NCBI GenBank assembly: GCA_025455125.1 | Contig: JALONE010000001.1 | Location: 1-18,557, forward strand | DNA length: 18,557 bases | DNA from: Bacteroidota bacterium | Lineage (GTDB): Bacteria; Bacteroidota; Ignavibacteria; UBA10030 | Direction: 5' to 3' | Part shown: positions 1 through 7,539 of the stretch, piece by piece | Numbering within the stretch: the first letter of the stretch is position 1 | Layout: every line of letters starts with the position of its first letter | The notes under the pieces: generated by a model | What the model was told of the DNA's origin: nothing | What the model saw: only the letters and a program-made list of their open reading frames with translations | Database searches by the model: none | Program-made: the position numbers and the translations under genes

Positions 1-591
1 CAGGGGGACGGACCGGCGGGCTCGTTCATGAATCCGCGTCCGCGAAATTTCCAGGTGCTCACCGGCTGGACGAACGGACCGAAGATATCCGAGATGTACA
101 AAACGCTTGAAGAGGGAATCGTTCGGAACGGAATGGCGTCGTACAATTATCTTCCCCCCGCCGACCGATTCGCGCTGATCCACTATGTTCAGACCTTCAC
201 GTCCGGGTACCCGAAGGATTCGCCGGATGCGCTGAAGGGCCTCGATGCGGCGTATCAGCTTTCGAAGGGAATGAGCGTTCCCGGACAGATGCCGATAAGG
301 AAAGCCGCGGTCTTGGTCGCCGCGGAGACATCTCCCTCCGAGCAACGCATGAATGCAATGAAGGCTGTGCCAGAATCACAAGCGGGCGCCGCTCTCTTCC
401 GCCGCGTGATGCGCGACGAATCTCGCGCGCTCACCAGTATGCTCCACCTAGGGAAATCGTCGACTGTTGAATCATTCATGAAAGCCATCACCTCCGATCC
501 GAACGCCGCCGGATTCAAAGCGGAGGTCGCTCGGCTATCTGATTCGGAGTGGACGGCGCTTCATCAATTCGCACTCGCTGCGGCACGGTAA
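1..591 (+). CDS. C-terminal part of a monoheme c-type cytochrome (5' end outside window)
   Basis: The reading frame is open from base 1, so the gene starts upstream; the ATG at 28 is internal. The first visible residues, GDGPAGSFMNPRPRNF, match the stretch that follows the haem-binding CxxCH in class I cytochromes c, and the haem motif itself must lie just outside the window. GIVRNGMASY supplies a plausible axial Met (codon 45), followed by the usual C-terminal helix (LPPADRFALIHYVQTF). About 120 further residues follow that I cannot assign; they lack Cys and look globular and helical. A cytochrome of this shape directly before SCO and a caa3-type oxidase recalls ActE of alternative complex III operons, such as that of Rhodothermus. 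That identity is inference. The stop codon overlaps the Shine-Dalgarno of the next gene, so the two are probably co-transcribed. Confidence 0.8.
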   Translation, partial: QGDGPAGSFMNPRPRNFQVLTGWTNGPKISEMYKTLEEGIVRNGMASYNYLPPADRFALIHYVQTFTSGYPKDSPDALKGLDAAYQLSKGMSVPGQMPIRKAAVLVAAETSPSEQRMNAMKAVPESQAGAALFRRVMRDESRALTSMLHLGKSSTVESFMKAITSDPNAAGFKAEVARLSDSEWTALHQFALAAAR

Positions 592-604
592 GGAGAACAT
601 CATC

Positions 605-1366
605 GTGCGCTCGTTCATATTCGTGTTGACGCTTTGTTTTCTGCTCATCGCCCCTCTTGCCGCAGAGAACGATCAGCCCAAACCTCCGGTCGGCATTGTC
701 GAGAAACTGGGCAACATGCTCCCGCTCGACACGGAGTTCTATGATGAGGACGGCCATCTCGTTTCGTTGAAGTCCATCATCACCAAGCCGACCGTCTTTA
801 CCTTCGTGTACTACAAATGTCCCGGCATTTGCAGCCCATTGCTCACCGAGGTGACAAAGGTCGTGTCGAAGATGGACCTCGAACCCGGGGTCGATTATCA
901 GCTCGTGACGATCAGCTTTGATCACGAAGAGAAGCCCGATCTGGCGAAGGAGAAGCAGGAAAACTACATCGCCGAGGTCGAGCGTCCCATGCCGGCCGGT
1001 TCATGGCGTTTCTTCACGGGAGACAGCTCCGCGATCGCATCACTCACCGACGCCGCGGGATTCTACTTCGCACGGGATGGACGTGATTGGATCCATGCGG
1101 GTGTGTTGATCATCGCTTCCCCGCAAGGGAAGGTGACGCGGTATCTGTTCGGCATCAAGCATTTGCCGTTCGACGTCAAGATGGCCGTGATGGAGGCGTC
1201 GGAGGGAAAGACCGGGCCAACCATCGCGAAAGTGTTGAGCTTCTGCTTTACGTACGATCCGGAGGGGAAGCGGTATGCCTTCGACGTCGTGCGCGTCAGC
1301 GGCGTGGTCATCGTCGCGTTCGTGGCGGTATTCGCTATCGTGTTCCTGCGGCGGAAAAGAAAGTAG
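605..1366 (+). CDS. SCO1/SenC family copper chaperone for cytochrome oxidase
   Basis: A 253-residue SCO/SenC protein that delivers copper to, or reduces, the CuA site of cytochrome oxidase on the outer face of the membrane. The signature is complete: KCPGIC holds the two metal-binding Cys (C72, C76) and the distal His is H164 (DWIHAGV). The first 20 residues form a signal peptide or N-terminal anchor. Unlike classical SCO, there is a long C-terminal extension with a second hydrophobic segment (about residues 231-248) ending in RRKRK, so the thioredoxin-like domain is probably held by a C-terminal anchor. The start is GTG at 605, chosen because AAGGAG (590-595) lies 9 bases upstream; there is no better ATG. 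It sits 13 bases after the cytochrome gene and upstream of the oxidase subunits, as expected for an assembly factor. Confidence 0.93.
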   Translation: MRSFIFVLTLCFLLIAPLAAENDQPKPPVGIVEKLGNMLPLDTEFYDEDGHLVSLKSIITKPTVFTFVYYKCPGICSPLLTEVTKVVSKMDLEPGVDYQLVTISFDHEEKPDLAKEKQENYIAEVERPMPAGSWRFFTGDSSAIASLTDAAGFYFARDGRDWIHAGVLIIASPQGKVTRYLFGIKHLPFDVKMAVMEASEGKTGPTIAKVLSFCFTYDPEGKRYAFDVVRVSGVVIVAFVAVFAIVFLRRKRK

Positions 1367-1393
1367 CGCATCCTGGAAGAGAATTGGATGCAT

Positions 1394-1413
1394 CACGCCA
1401 AGGCGCAAAGAAC
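1394..1413. repeat. Low-complexity CGCCAAGGCGCAAAG-type intergenic sequence
   Basis: The run around CGCCAAGGCGCAAAGA resembles CTTTGCG-rich intergenic repeats I recall from many environmental bacterial genomes. It lies between the SCO stop and the oxidase operon. A weak 6-bp hairpin (GCATCC 1368-1373 with GGATGC 1386-1391) precedes it without a T tract, so it is not a convincing terminator. The repeat identity is from memory and needs a genome-wide count. Confidence 0.3.
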
Positions 1414-1488
1414 ATTGCGATCGCCAGCATAACAGAACGAGATTTTGTGCCGTTTTAAGAGAGTCCTGTTGGAATCTAAGGCAATTTG

Positions 1489-1515
1489 GTCATGCTGAGC
1501 TTGTCGAAGCATGAC
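1489..1515. repeat. REP-like hairpin, unit 1
   Basis: GTCATGCT (1489-1496) and AGCATGAC (1508-1515) are perfect 8-bp inverted arms around the 11-base loop GAGCTTGTCGA. The loop is the reverse complement, with one mismatch, of the loop in the next hairpin. This sequence type (GAGCTTGTCGA/TCGACAGGCTC within short hairpins) resembles REP-like extragenic repeats common in environmental genomes. It could also slow transcription or stabilise mRNA ends between SCO and the oxidase operon. Confidence 0.6.
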
Positions 1516-1524
1516 CGATATCCA

Positions 1525-1578
1525 GCGTCAGTCTTCGACACCGTTCGACAGGCTCACGGTGACAGATCAGACTGACGC
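1525..1578. repeat. REP-like hairpin, unit 2 (inverted relative to unit 1, nested stems)
   Basis: Outer arms GCGTCAGTCT (1525-1534) and AGACTGACGC (1569-1578) are a perfect 10-bp inverted repeat. Inside them CACCGT (1539-1544) pairs with ACGGTG (1556-1561) around the loop TCGACAGGCTC. That loop is unit 1 read on the opposite strand, so the two units form an inverted pair as often seen for REP/BIME-type elements. No transposase (RAYT) gene is in the window. Confidence 0.6.
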
Positions 1579-1612
1579 CCTTTCCAGATATGAGAAGACA
1601 TATTCGAAGTGG

Positions 1613-1625
1613 CACATTGAATGTG
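1613..1625. promoter_or_regulatory. Perfect 13-nt palindrome before ctaD (possible operator or hairpin)
   Basis: CACATTGAATGTG is a perfect inverted repeat around a central G, ending 13 bases before the ctaD ATG. No clear Shine-Dalgarno exists there, so the palindrome may be a regulator site or may affect translation initiation. A second small palindrome (ATATG 1588-1592, CATAT 1599-1603) lies just upstream. No known consensus (FNR, CRP) is matched convincingly. Confidence 0.35.
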
Positions 1626-1638
1626 AGGGCATTGGTGT

Positions 1639-3273
1639 ATGGCGACTACAGCAGTTGAGACAGGTCCGGATTTTTATCACGAGCCGTCGGCGCGCAAAGG
1701 CCTGCGCGGCTGGATCTTCAGTACCGATCACAAGCGCATCGGCATTTTGTACGGCGTGACGATGATGGTGTTCTTTACCGTCGCCGTCATCATCGGTTTG
1801 CTGATCCGATTGGAGCTGTTGTATCCCGGAAAGACGATCGTCGATCCGCAAACGTACAACACGTTCTTCACGCTGCACGGGATCATGATGATCTTCCTCT
1901 TCATCATTCCCGGATTGCCTGCCGTGTTCGGGAATTTCCTTCTCCCCATCATGATCGGCGCGAAGGATGTGTTCTTCCCTCGACTGAATTTGCTGTCGTG
2001 GTGGCTTTTCCTCGCGGGGGGCGTGCTTGCGCTCGTCTCGCTCGCGCTTCCCGGAGGGCCGGCCGATACGGGGTGGACTTTCTACGTCCCCTACAGCGTC
2101 CGCACGACCACGAATGTTCTTCCGGCGCTGATGGCGGCGTTCATTCTCGGCTTCTCTTCCATCCTGACGGGATTGAACTTCATCACGACCATTCACCGGA
2201 TGCGCGCGCCGGGAATGGACTGGTTCAGGATGCCGTTGTTCACCTGGTCCCTGTATGCGACGGGCTGGATCCAGATCCTGGCGACGCCGATCATCGGCAT
2301 CACGCTGCTGCTCGTCGCCATCGAGCGATGGTTCGGTGTCGGCATCTTCGATCCCGCGCTCGGCGGCGATCCGGTGTTGTATCAGCACCTGTTCTGGATC
2401 TACTCCCATCCCGCGGTGTATATCATGGTCTTGCCGGGCCTTGGCGTCGTGTCGGAGATCCTTCCGGTGTTCGCGCGGCGGACCATCTTCGGCTACAAGT
2501 TCATCGCCTATTCCTCGCTCGCGATCGCATTCATCGGTTCGCTTGTGTGGGCGCACCACATGTTCACCGTCGGCATGAGCGACACGGGAATGTTCATCTT
2601 CTCGTTCCTGACGTTCCTTGTCTCCATTCCGAGCGCCATCAAAGTGTTCAACTGGATCGCCACGTTGTACAAGGGATCGATCGATCCCGATGTCCCGCTC
2701 CTGTATGTGCTCTCGATGATCGTCCAGTTCTGCATCGGCGGATTCACCGGTTTGCTCCTCGGCACGCTTGCCGTGAACATCCATGTGCAGGACACGTACT
2801 TCGTCGTCGGACATTTTCATTACGTGATGTTCGGCGGGACCGGCTTCGCTCTCTTCGCGGCGCTGCATTACTGGTTCCCGAAAATGTTCGGCCGCATGTA
2901 TGCGAAACGTCCGGCGATCGTCGCCTGGCTGCTCGCGACCATCGGGTTCAACCTCCTGTACTTCCCGATGTTCTTCCTCGGCTATCTCGGGATGCCCCGG
3001 CGGTACTATGATTATCTCCCGGAGTACACGATCTACCATCAGATCTCCACGGTCGGCTCGTGGGTCCTCGCGCTCGGATTGCTTGTGATGGTCGTGAACC
3101 TGATCGTGGCGCTGCGCAAGGGAGCAAAGGCGTCAGCGAATCCATGGGGAAGCAAGACGCTGGAGTGGACAGTCGCATCGCCGCCCCCCATGGAGAATTT
3201 CCACGAGATCCCGGTCGTCACCAAAGGACCGTACGACTATTCTGAATATGAACGCCCCCATGAAACCAAGTGA
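1639..3273 (+). CDS. ctaD: Cytochrome c oxidase subunit I (A2-type haem-copper oxidase)
   Basis: The catalytic subunit of a caa3/aa3-type terminal oxidase: it reduces O2 at the haem a3-CuB centre and pumps protons across the cytoplasmic membrane. At 544 residues it is normal length, with about 12 membrane segments. All ligands are visible: H80 and H394 (low-spin haem), H392 (haem a3), H257, H306 and H307 (CuB), with Y261 of HPAVY as the cross-linked Tyr. K335 in PSAIKVFNWIA matches the K-channel Lys. The usual Glu of the D-channel (HPEVY) is Ala here, and the motif reads YSHPAV, the hallmark of the A2 subfamily in which Tyr-Ser replaces the Glu. The ATG at 1639 gives the expected short N-terminus before the conserved STDHKRIG, although no strong ribosome site precedes it. 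It is first in a tight subunit I-III-IV-II cluster. Confidence 0.97.
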   Translation: MATTAVETGPDFYHEPSARKGLRGWIFSTDHKRIGILYGVTMMVFFTVAVIIGLLIRLELLYPGKTIVDPQTYNTFFTLHGIMMIFLFIIPGLPAVFGNFLLPIMIGAKDVFFPRLNLLSWWLFLAGGVLALVSLALPGGPADTGWTFYVPYSVRTTTNVLPALMAAFILGFSSILTGLNFITTIHRMRAPGMDWFRMPLFTWSLYATGWIQILATPIIGITLLLVAIERWFGVGIFDPALGGDPVLYQHLFWIYSHPAVYIMVLPGLGVVSEILPVFARRTIFGYKFIAYSSLAIAFIGSLVWAHHMFTVGMSDTGMFIFSFLTFLVSIPSAIKVFNWIATLYKGSIDPDVPLLYVLSMIVQFCIGGFTGLLLGTLAVNIHVQDTYFVVGHFHYVMFGGTGFALFAALHYWFPKMFGRMYAKRPAIVAWLLATIGFNLLYFPMFFLGYLGMPRRYYDYLPEYTIYHQISTVGSWVLALGLLVMVVNLIVALRKGAKASANPWGSKTLEWTVASPPPMENFHEIPVVTKGPYDYSEYERPHETK

Positions 3274-3886
3274 ATCTGCCGTGCACGCCGGCCATCATCA
3301 TCGCGACGACACCGGCTCCAAGATCGGGATGTGGCTCTTCCTCTTCACAGAACTCATTCTGTTCGGGGGAATGTTTCTCGCGTACGCGGTGTACCGTCTG
3401 CAGTACCCGAACGAGTTCAAGCTGGCAGCGATCGAGCTCGACGCTCTCGTCGGAACGGTGAACACCATCATCCTGCTGACAAGCAGTCTCACCGTTGCGC
3501 TCTCCATCACGGCGATCCAGGAAGGGAAGAAGCACCTTGCGCAGATCATGCTGGGCATGACGCAGGTGCTCGCGCTCGCGTTCCTGGTCAACAAGTATTT
3601 TGAGTGGAGCCACAAGTTTGAGGTCGGCCTCTTCCCGCAATCGGACGTGCTGCTGAGCAAACCGCCGGGCGAGATCATCTACTTCGGGTTGTATTACGTC
3701 ATGACCGGACTTCACGCGGTGCACGTCATCATCGGCATGGCGATCCTCGCGGTCATGATGGGATTCATCGCGAGCGGACGCATCGCCAAGGACAACGCCG
3801 TCCGCCTCGAGTTGGGCGGATTGTATTGGCACCTTGTGGACATCATCTGGATCTTCTTGTTCCCGTTGTTCTATCTCATTCATTAA
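3248..3886 (+). CDS. ctaE: Cytochrome c oxidase subunit III
   Basis: A 212-residue subunit III, a structural membrane subunit that stabilises subunit I and its proton uptake path. It begins at the part of the family corresponding to the third helix (SKIGMWLFLFTELILFGGMF), so it is a five-helix form. Conserved Glu of FTELILF, the SSLTVALS segment and the closing motifs (YYVMTGLHAVHVIIG, YWHLVDIIWIFLFPLFY) are present. A His-rich N-terminus (HAGHHHRDD) precedes the first helix. The ATG at 3248 overlaps the end of ctaD by 26 bases; the ATG at 3260 (four codons later) is an equally possible start with a 14-base overlap. Either implies translational coupling with ctaD. Confidence 0.95.
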   Translation: MNAPMKPSESAVHAGHHHRDDTGSKIGMWLFLFTELILFGGMFLAYAVYRLQYPNEFKLAAIELDALVGTVNTIILLTSSLTVALSITAIQEGKKHLAQIMLGMTQVLALAFLVNKYFEWSHKFEVGLFPQSDVLLSKPPGEIIYFGLYYVMTGLHAVHVIIGMAILAVMMGFIASGRIAKDNAVRLELGGLYWHLVDIIWIFLFPLFYLIH

Positions 3887-3895
3887 AGCGCACGC

Positions 3896-4198
3896 ATGGA
3901 CCACAACGATCAACATTCGCACGACGCACCGCACGTCGTCAGCTACGGGCAGTACGTCCTCATTTGGCTCGGGTTGCTTGCGCTCACGGGTATTACCGTC
4001 GCGCTGGCCGGCATCGACCTGGGACGCTGGGTCATCGTCACCGCGCTCGTCATTGCGGCCATCAAGTCGACGCTGGTGCTGAACATCTTCATGCACTTGA
4101 AGTTCGAGCACCGGATGTTTCGCTGGTTCGTCGTGATCGCCCTCGCGACGCTTGCCATTTTCTTTATCCTGCTGTTCTTCGATTACGCGTTCCATTGA
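3896..4198 (+). CDS. ctaF: Cytochrome c oxidase subunit IV (CtaF/CyoD-like)
   Basis: A 100-residue protein with three predicted membrane helices and the family core VTALVIAAIKSTLVLNIFMHLKFE, typical of prokaryotic caa3 subunit IV. The role is structural assembly and stability of the oxidase rather than catalysis. The N-terminus is His-rich (DHNDQHSHDAPH), as in neighbouring subunit III. It starts 9 bases after the subunit III stop without a clear Shine-Dalgarno, which suggests coupled translation. Confidence 0.93.
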   Translation: MDHNDQHSHDAPHVVSYGQYVLIWLGLLALTGITVALAGIDLGRWVIVTALVIAAIKSTLVLNIFMHLKFEHRMFRWFVVIALATLAIFFILLFFDYAFH

Positions 4199-4213
4199 CC
4201 AGGACATCGGACC

Positions 4214-4870
4214 ATGTTTGAAGGCTCCTCGCCATTTTCCGACTATGTCGATACGACGTTCCTCCTCATCAGCGGCGTTTCCCTGCTGGTGCTCGTGGGA
4301 CTGCTCGTCGCCATGGTCGCCTTTGTGATCCGCTACAGCCGGAAGCGCAATCCGCACCCGACGAACATCGAGGGGAACATCCCGCTCGAGATCACATGGA
4401 CGGTCATACCGCTCATCCTGTTCATGGGGATGTTCTATCTCGGCTGGAAGGGCTATCTGATGCAGGCGGCGATCCCCGAGAATGCCCTTCCGTTGAAGGT
4501 GACCGGGCAGATGTGGAAGTGGACGTTCGAGTATCCGAACGGCGTCACCACGGACACGCTGCGTGTTCCGGTGAACGCACCGGTGAAACTGGACCTGCGC
4601 TCGATCGACGTGAACCATTCATTCTACATCCCCGCGTTCCGCATCAAGAAGGATGTCATTCCCAACCGGGGCAACCAGATGTGGTTCACGGTGAACAAGG
4701 TCGCGGCGTATGATATCGCGTGCGCGGAATACTGCGGCTTGAATCATGCCTATATGTACACAAAGGTCATTGCGAAGGACACCGCCGCGTTCGAAGCGTG
4801 GTACGCCGACATGTCCGCAAAACAATCGAAGTCATATACGCCGCTGACTGCGGCGACCAACACGAAGTGA
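4214..4870 (+). CDS. ctaC: Cytochrome c oxidase subunit II with CuA site
   Basis: Subunit II accepts electrons from cytochrome c at the binuclear CuA centre and passes them to subunit I. Two N-terminal membrane helices (about 15-39 and 60-80) are followed by a periplasmic cupredoxin domain. The CuA ligand set is complete: H135, then C170, E172, C174, H178 and M181 in CAEYCGLNHAYM. W101/W103 (MWKWTFEYP) fit the aromatic electron-entry patch. The protein ends soon after the CuA domain; the C-terminal cytochrome c domain of caa3 oxidases is absent and a cytochrome c domain appears instead on the next gene. AGGA at 4201-4204 is a usable ribosome site for the ATG at 4214. Subunit II comes last of the four subunits, whereas it usually comes first. 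Confidence 0.96.
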   Translation: MFEGSSPFSDYVDTTFLLISGVSLLVLVGLLVAMVAFVIRYSRKRNPHPTNIEGNIPLEITWTVIPLILFMGMFYLGWKGYLMQAAIPENALPLKVTGQMWKWTFEYPNGVTTDTLRVPVNAPVKLDLRSIDVNHSFYIPAFRIKKDVIPNRGNQMWFTVNKVAAYDIACAEYCGLNHAYMYTKVIAKDTAAFEAWYADMSAKQSKSYTPLTAATNTK

Positions 4871-4877
4871 TCCGCCT

Positions 4878-6245
4878 ATGGACTTCCTGAAAGACCTTGC
4901 GCTTCCCCAATCGTTGGAGCACTTTCATCTCGTGGTGCTGCTTGCGGCGCTGAGCGCGCTCGTCTTCATCCCGTATCTGAGCATTGCGCTTGGCACCGCG
5001 GTGCTCTCGCGCCGCCTGAGCCGGGACGGACGGGAACATGGAAACGCCGCAGCGCTCCAGCTTGCCCGGACGCTCGCGGAGACAACCTTCGCCAGCAAGA
5101 GCTTGATCGCGTTCCTCGGCGTCATCCCGGGCTTGTCCCTCGTCTTCTCGCTCGCGCAGATCCTTCAGCGGACCGCCTCGATCGCCGTCACGCTCGCGGG
5201 GTTCGGGTTTCTGTTTCTCTTTGCGGGACTTTCGCTGCTCTATGCATACCGCTACACGTTCCGTGTGCAGGGGTTGCTGGAAGCGTACGGCGCGCTGATG
5301 CGAAAGCACGAGGGGAACATCGAGGGGGACATCGATTCGTATCGTTCATCGAATCTGCACGCGCACGTCCGGTTTGGCACGTATGGCGTAATCTGCCTCT
5401 TCATCGCAGTGTACTTGTATGTCGCCGCGCTTTCCGTGTCGATTGATCCGGCTCTCTGGTCCGGCGCGGCGTCGATCTTCAGCGTTCTGTTGACGCCCAT
5501 CGTGTGGCTGCGCATCGGCCTGTTTCTGGCATTCGCGGCGGCTGCCACGGGAATCGGAACGCTTTACATCATGTTTCTCTGGAAACGTGACGAGCTTGGC
5601 GAAGACGAAGCATCGGCACAACTCGCCCGGCGGTATGGCGTGCTGTTGGCGGTCGCGGGGCTCGCCGTTCTGCCGGTGTTCATTCTCCTGCAGCTTGCGT
5701 TGCTTCCCGGAGCGTCCCTTGCCGGGATCGTGTATGGCCTTGCGGGGCTGGCGGTCGTGCTCCTGTTCCTCGCCGCGCATTTCCTGTATGCCTTCATCCG
5801 CAACGCCATCCCAGCCTCGACAGCGTATGCGCTTTTCTTTCTCCTCTGCGGCGGCGCCACGCTTGTGCTGAGCGACTACATTGCGTTGGGATATGCAACG
5901 CGCACGCATGCGGAGACGCTGGCGATGGTTCACACCCGCGCCACCGAGGAACTCAAGGCTTCGCTTGGAATCAGTGCCGCGAGCGCGACGGGCGAAGACA
6001 TCTACAACACGCGATGCTCGGCTTGTCATCTGTTCGACAAGCGAAAAGTAGGTCCGCCGTATCAATTGACCTTGCCGAAGTACAAGGACAACAAGCCGGG
6101 ATTGATGGCTTTCATTCTCAATCCGGTCAAGATCGACCCGGCGTACGACCCCATGCCGAATCAGGGATTGAAGCCGGTCGAGGCTGATTCCATCGCCTCG
6201 TACTTGCTCACAAAAGTTCTCGGCGCTCCCCCCGCAAAGCCGTAG
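4878..6245 (+). CDS. Polytopic membrane protein with C-terminal cytochrome c domain
   Basis: A 455-residue protein of two parts. Residues 1-340 contain about eight or nine hydrophobic helices (roughly 17-39, 74-97, 100-127, 165-187, 195-232 as two, 255-276, 280-303, 313-334). Residues 370-450 form a class I cytochrome c domain with CSACH (380-384) and a likely axial Met at M426 (YDPMPNQG). His residues at membrane edges (H15, H17, H161, H163, H301) could bind haem b, but this is only a possibility. I do not recognise the membrane part. It starts 7 bases after subunit II and ends 2 bases before ctaB, so it belongs to the oxidase operon. A likely role is membrane-tethered electron donor to CuA, replacing the cytochrome c domain that caa3 enzymes carry on subunit II; this is inference. 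Confidence 0.8.
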   Translation: MDFLKDLALPQSLEHFHLVVLLAALSALVFIPYLSIALGTAVLSRRLSRDGREHGNAAALQLARTLAETTFASKSLIAFLGVIPGLSLVFSLAQILQRTASIAVTLAGFGFLFLFAGLSLLYAYRYTFRVQGLLEAYGALMRKHEGNIEGDIDSYRSSNLHAHVRFGTYGVICLFIAVYLYVAALSVSIDPALWSGAASIFSVLLTPIVWLRIGLFLAFAAAATGIGTLYIMFLWKRDELGEDEASAQLARRYGVLLAVAGLAVLPVFILLQLALLPGASLAGIVYGLAGLAVVLLFLAAHFLYAFIRNAIPASTAYALFFLLCGGATLVLSDYIALGYATRTHAETLAMVHTRATEELKASLGISAASATGEDIYNTRCSACHLFDKRKVGPPYQLTLPKYKDNKPGLMAFILNPVKIDPAYDPMPNQGLKPVEADSIASYLLTKVLGAPPAKP

Positions 6246-6247
6246 TC

Positions 6248-7144
6248 ATGTCCCCACCCGCACAGCCGCCCGGCGCGTTGACGATCCACTTCAGACGCGC
6301 CGCGGACTACCTTGCATTGACAAAACCTGAGTTGACGCTTCTCTCGGTGTTTACGGCGACCGGTGCGGCATATCTCGCTTCTGCTGAGTCGACATCAGCG
6401 ATTCTACTTGCCGCGACGTTTGCTGGGACCGCGCTTGTCGGTGGCGCATGCGGTGCGCTGAATCAGTATGTCGAACGGGGACATGACGCCATGATGAGGC
6501 GCACGGACCGTCGTCCGATCCCCGCGGGACGGATCACACCTCGCGCAACAATGTTCTTTGGCGTTGGACTCGCGCTCGCCGGGCTGATCGTTCTCGCGCT
6601 GTTCACCACCACGCTGGCCACCATCCTCGCATTTGGTACCATCGTTACCTATCTCGCCATTTACACGCCGTTGAAGCGCCGCACACCCTTTGCGACTATC
6701 ATTGGCGGGATTCCGGGGGCGCTGCCGCCGCTCATCGGGTGGAGCGCCGTGACGGGATCCGTCGCAATGGGGGGATGGGCGTTGTTCTTCATCCTCTTCT
6801 TCTGGCAGATGCCCCATTTTCTTGCTCTTGCCTGGATGTACCGGAACGACTATGCACGCGCAGGATTTCGCATGCTTGCGGTCGTGGATGCATCCGGAGC
6901 CTCATCGGCGCGGCAGGCGCTCGTGTACTGTGTCGCTCTCATTGCTGCATCCGCGATGCCGACGCTCGTGGGAATGACGGGCACTCTGTATTTTGTGGGA
7001 GCGTTGCTCCTTTCGATCGTCTTTCTCGCACTGGCGGTGCGATTCATGCGAGAGCGGTCCGGCGCACACGCGCGTCAGTTGTTCTTCGCGTCGCTTGCTT
7101 ATCTCCCGGCGCTCTTTTTCCTCCTCATGATCGACCGGCGATAA
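6248..7144 (+). CDS. ctaB: Protoheme IX farnesyltransferase (haem O synthase)
   Basis: A UbiA-superfamily prenyltransferase of 298 residues that attaches a farnesyl group to haem B, giving haem O, the first step to the haem A used by aa3-type oxidases. The first Asp-rich motif is N72-x3-E76-x3-D80 followed by MMRRTDRRP. The family blocks YTPLKRRTPFATIIGGIPGA and FWQMPHFLALAW with YRNDY (D201) are present, along with multiple membrane helices. ATG at 6248 follows the previous stop by two bases, so it is coupled to the oxidase operon. A heme A synthase (CtaA) gene, needed for the next step, is not in this window. Confidence 0.96.
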   Translation: MSPPAQPPGALTIHFRRAADYLALTKPELTLLSVFTATGAAYLASAESTSAILLAATFAGTALVGGACGALNQYVERGHDAMMRRTDRRPIPAGRITPRATMFFGVGLALAGLIVLALFTTTLATILAFGTIVTYLAIYTPLKRRTPFATIIGGIPGALPPLIGWSAVTGSVAMGGWALFFILFFWQMPHFLALAWMYRNDYARAGFRMLAVVDASGASSARQALVYCVALIAASAMPTLVGMTGTLYFVGALLLSIVFLALAVRFMRERSGAHARQLFFASLAYLPALFFLLMIDRR

Positions 7145-7161
7145 AGACAACGGAGAGAACC

Positions 7162-7539
7162 ATGCACACCACCGAGCTCAAGCCGATCTACGACGCACTC
7201 CGGCCATTACTTGCCAAGTACTCTCCGCCCTTGGTCGCGACCTTCGACCTCGACTCACGATATGAGCTCTGGTCACAGAAGGAGGTGTTCTTTGCGGGGA
7301 AGAAGCGGAGCGAGGTCTTTTTTGCCGGGTTAATGATTCAACGGCATTACGTCGGTTTCTATTTCATGCCGATATACGCGAATCCCGGGATGAAGAAGGT
7401 GTTGGGGAAGGAACTGGTTGCGCGGCTCAAGGGGAAGTCTTGCTTTCACATTACCGCGCTCGACCGGACATTGACCGCGCAGATTCGAAGGGCGCTGAAG
7501 GAGGGGATGGCGATGTATCGAAAGAACGGATGGGCGTAG
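7162..7539 (+). CDS. DUF1801-like small protein
   Basis: A 125-residue soluble protein. The block YELWSQKEVFFAGKKRSEVF, then YVGFYFMPIY and LKGKSCFHIT, ending KNGWA, resembles DUF1801 (YdhG-like) proteins of unknown biochemical role. The frame is open far upstream inside ctaB, but the ATG at 7162 is chosen because GGAG (7152-7155) lies 6 bases before it and because the upstream part is out-of-frame ctaB sequence. It starts 17 bases after ctaB and may ride on the oxidase transcript, although nothing links its function to respiration. Confidence 0.75.
   Translation: MHTTELKPIYDALRPLLAKYSPPLVATFDLDSRYELWSQKEVFFAGKKRSEVFFAGLMIQRHYVGFYFMPIYANPGMKKVLGKELVARLKGKSCFHITALDRTLTAQIRRALKEGMAMYRKNGWA

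Noticed and set aside
1417..1424. GCGATCGC octamer (HIP1-like)
   Set aside because: A single 8-base palindrome is expected by chance at this GC content and nothing suggests a cyanobacterial origin.
1567..3039. 490-codon open frame on the - strand opposite ctaD
   Set aside because: Composition is dominated by Arg, Glu, Asp and His with no fold-like pattern, as expected for the antisense of a GC-rich membrane gene; ctaD is certain.
3218..4618. 466-codon open frame on the - strand opposite the oxidase subunits
   Set aside because: Same low-complexity charged composition; it spans three confidently identified genes.
6739..7161. N-terminal extension of the DUF1801-like protein
   Set aside because: The extension is ctaB sequence read out of frame; the ATG at 7162 has a Shine-Dalgarno and gives family length.
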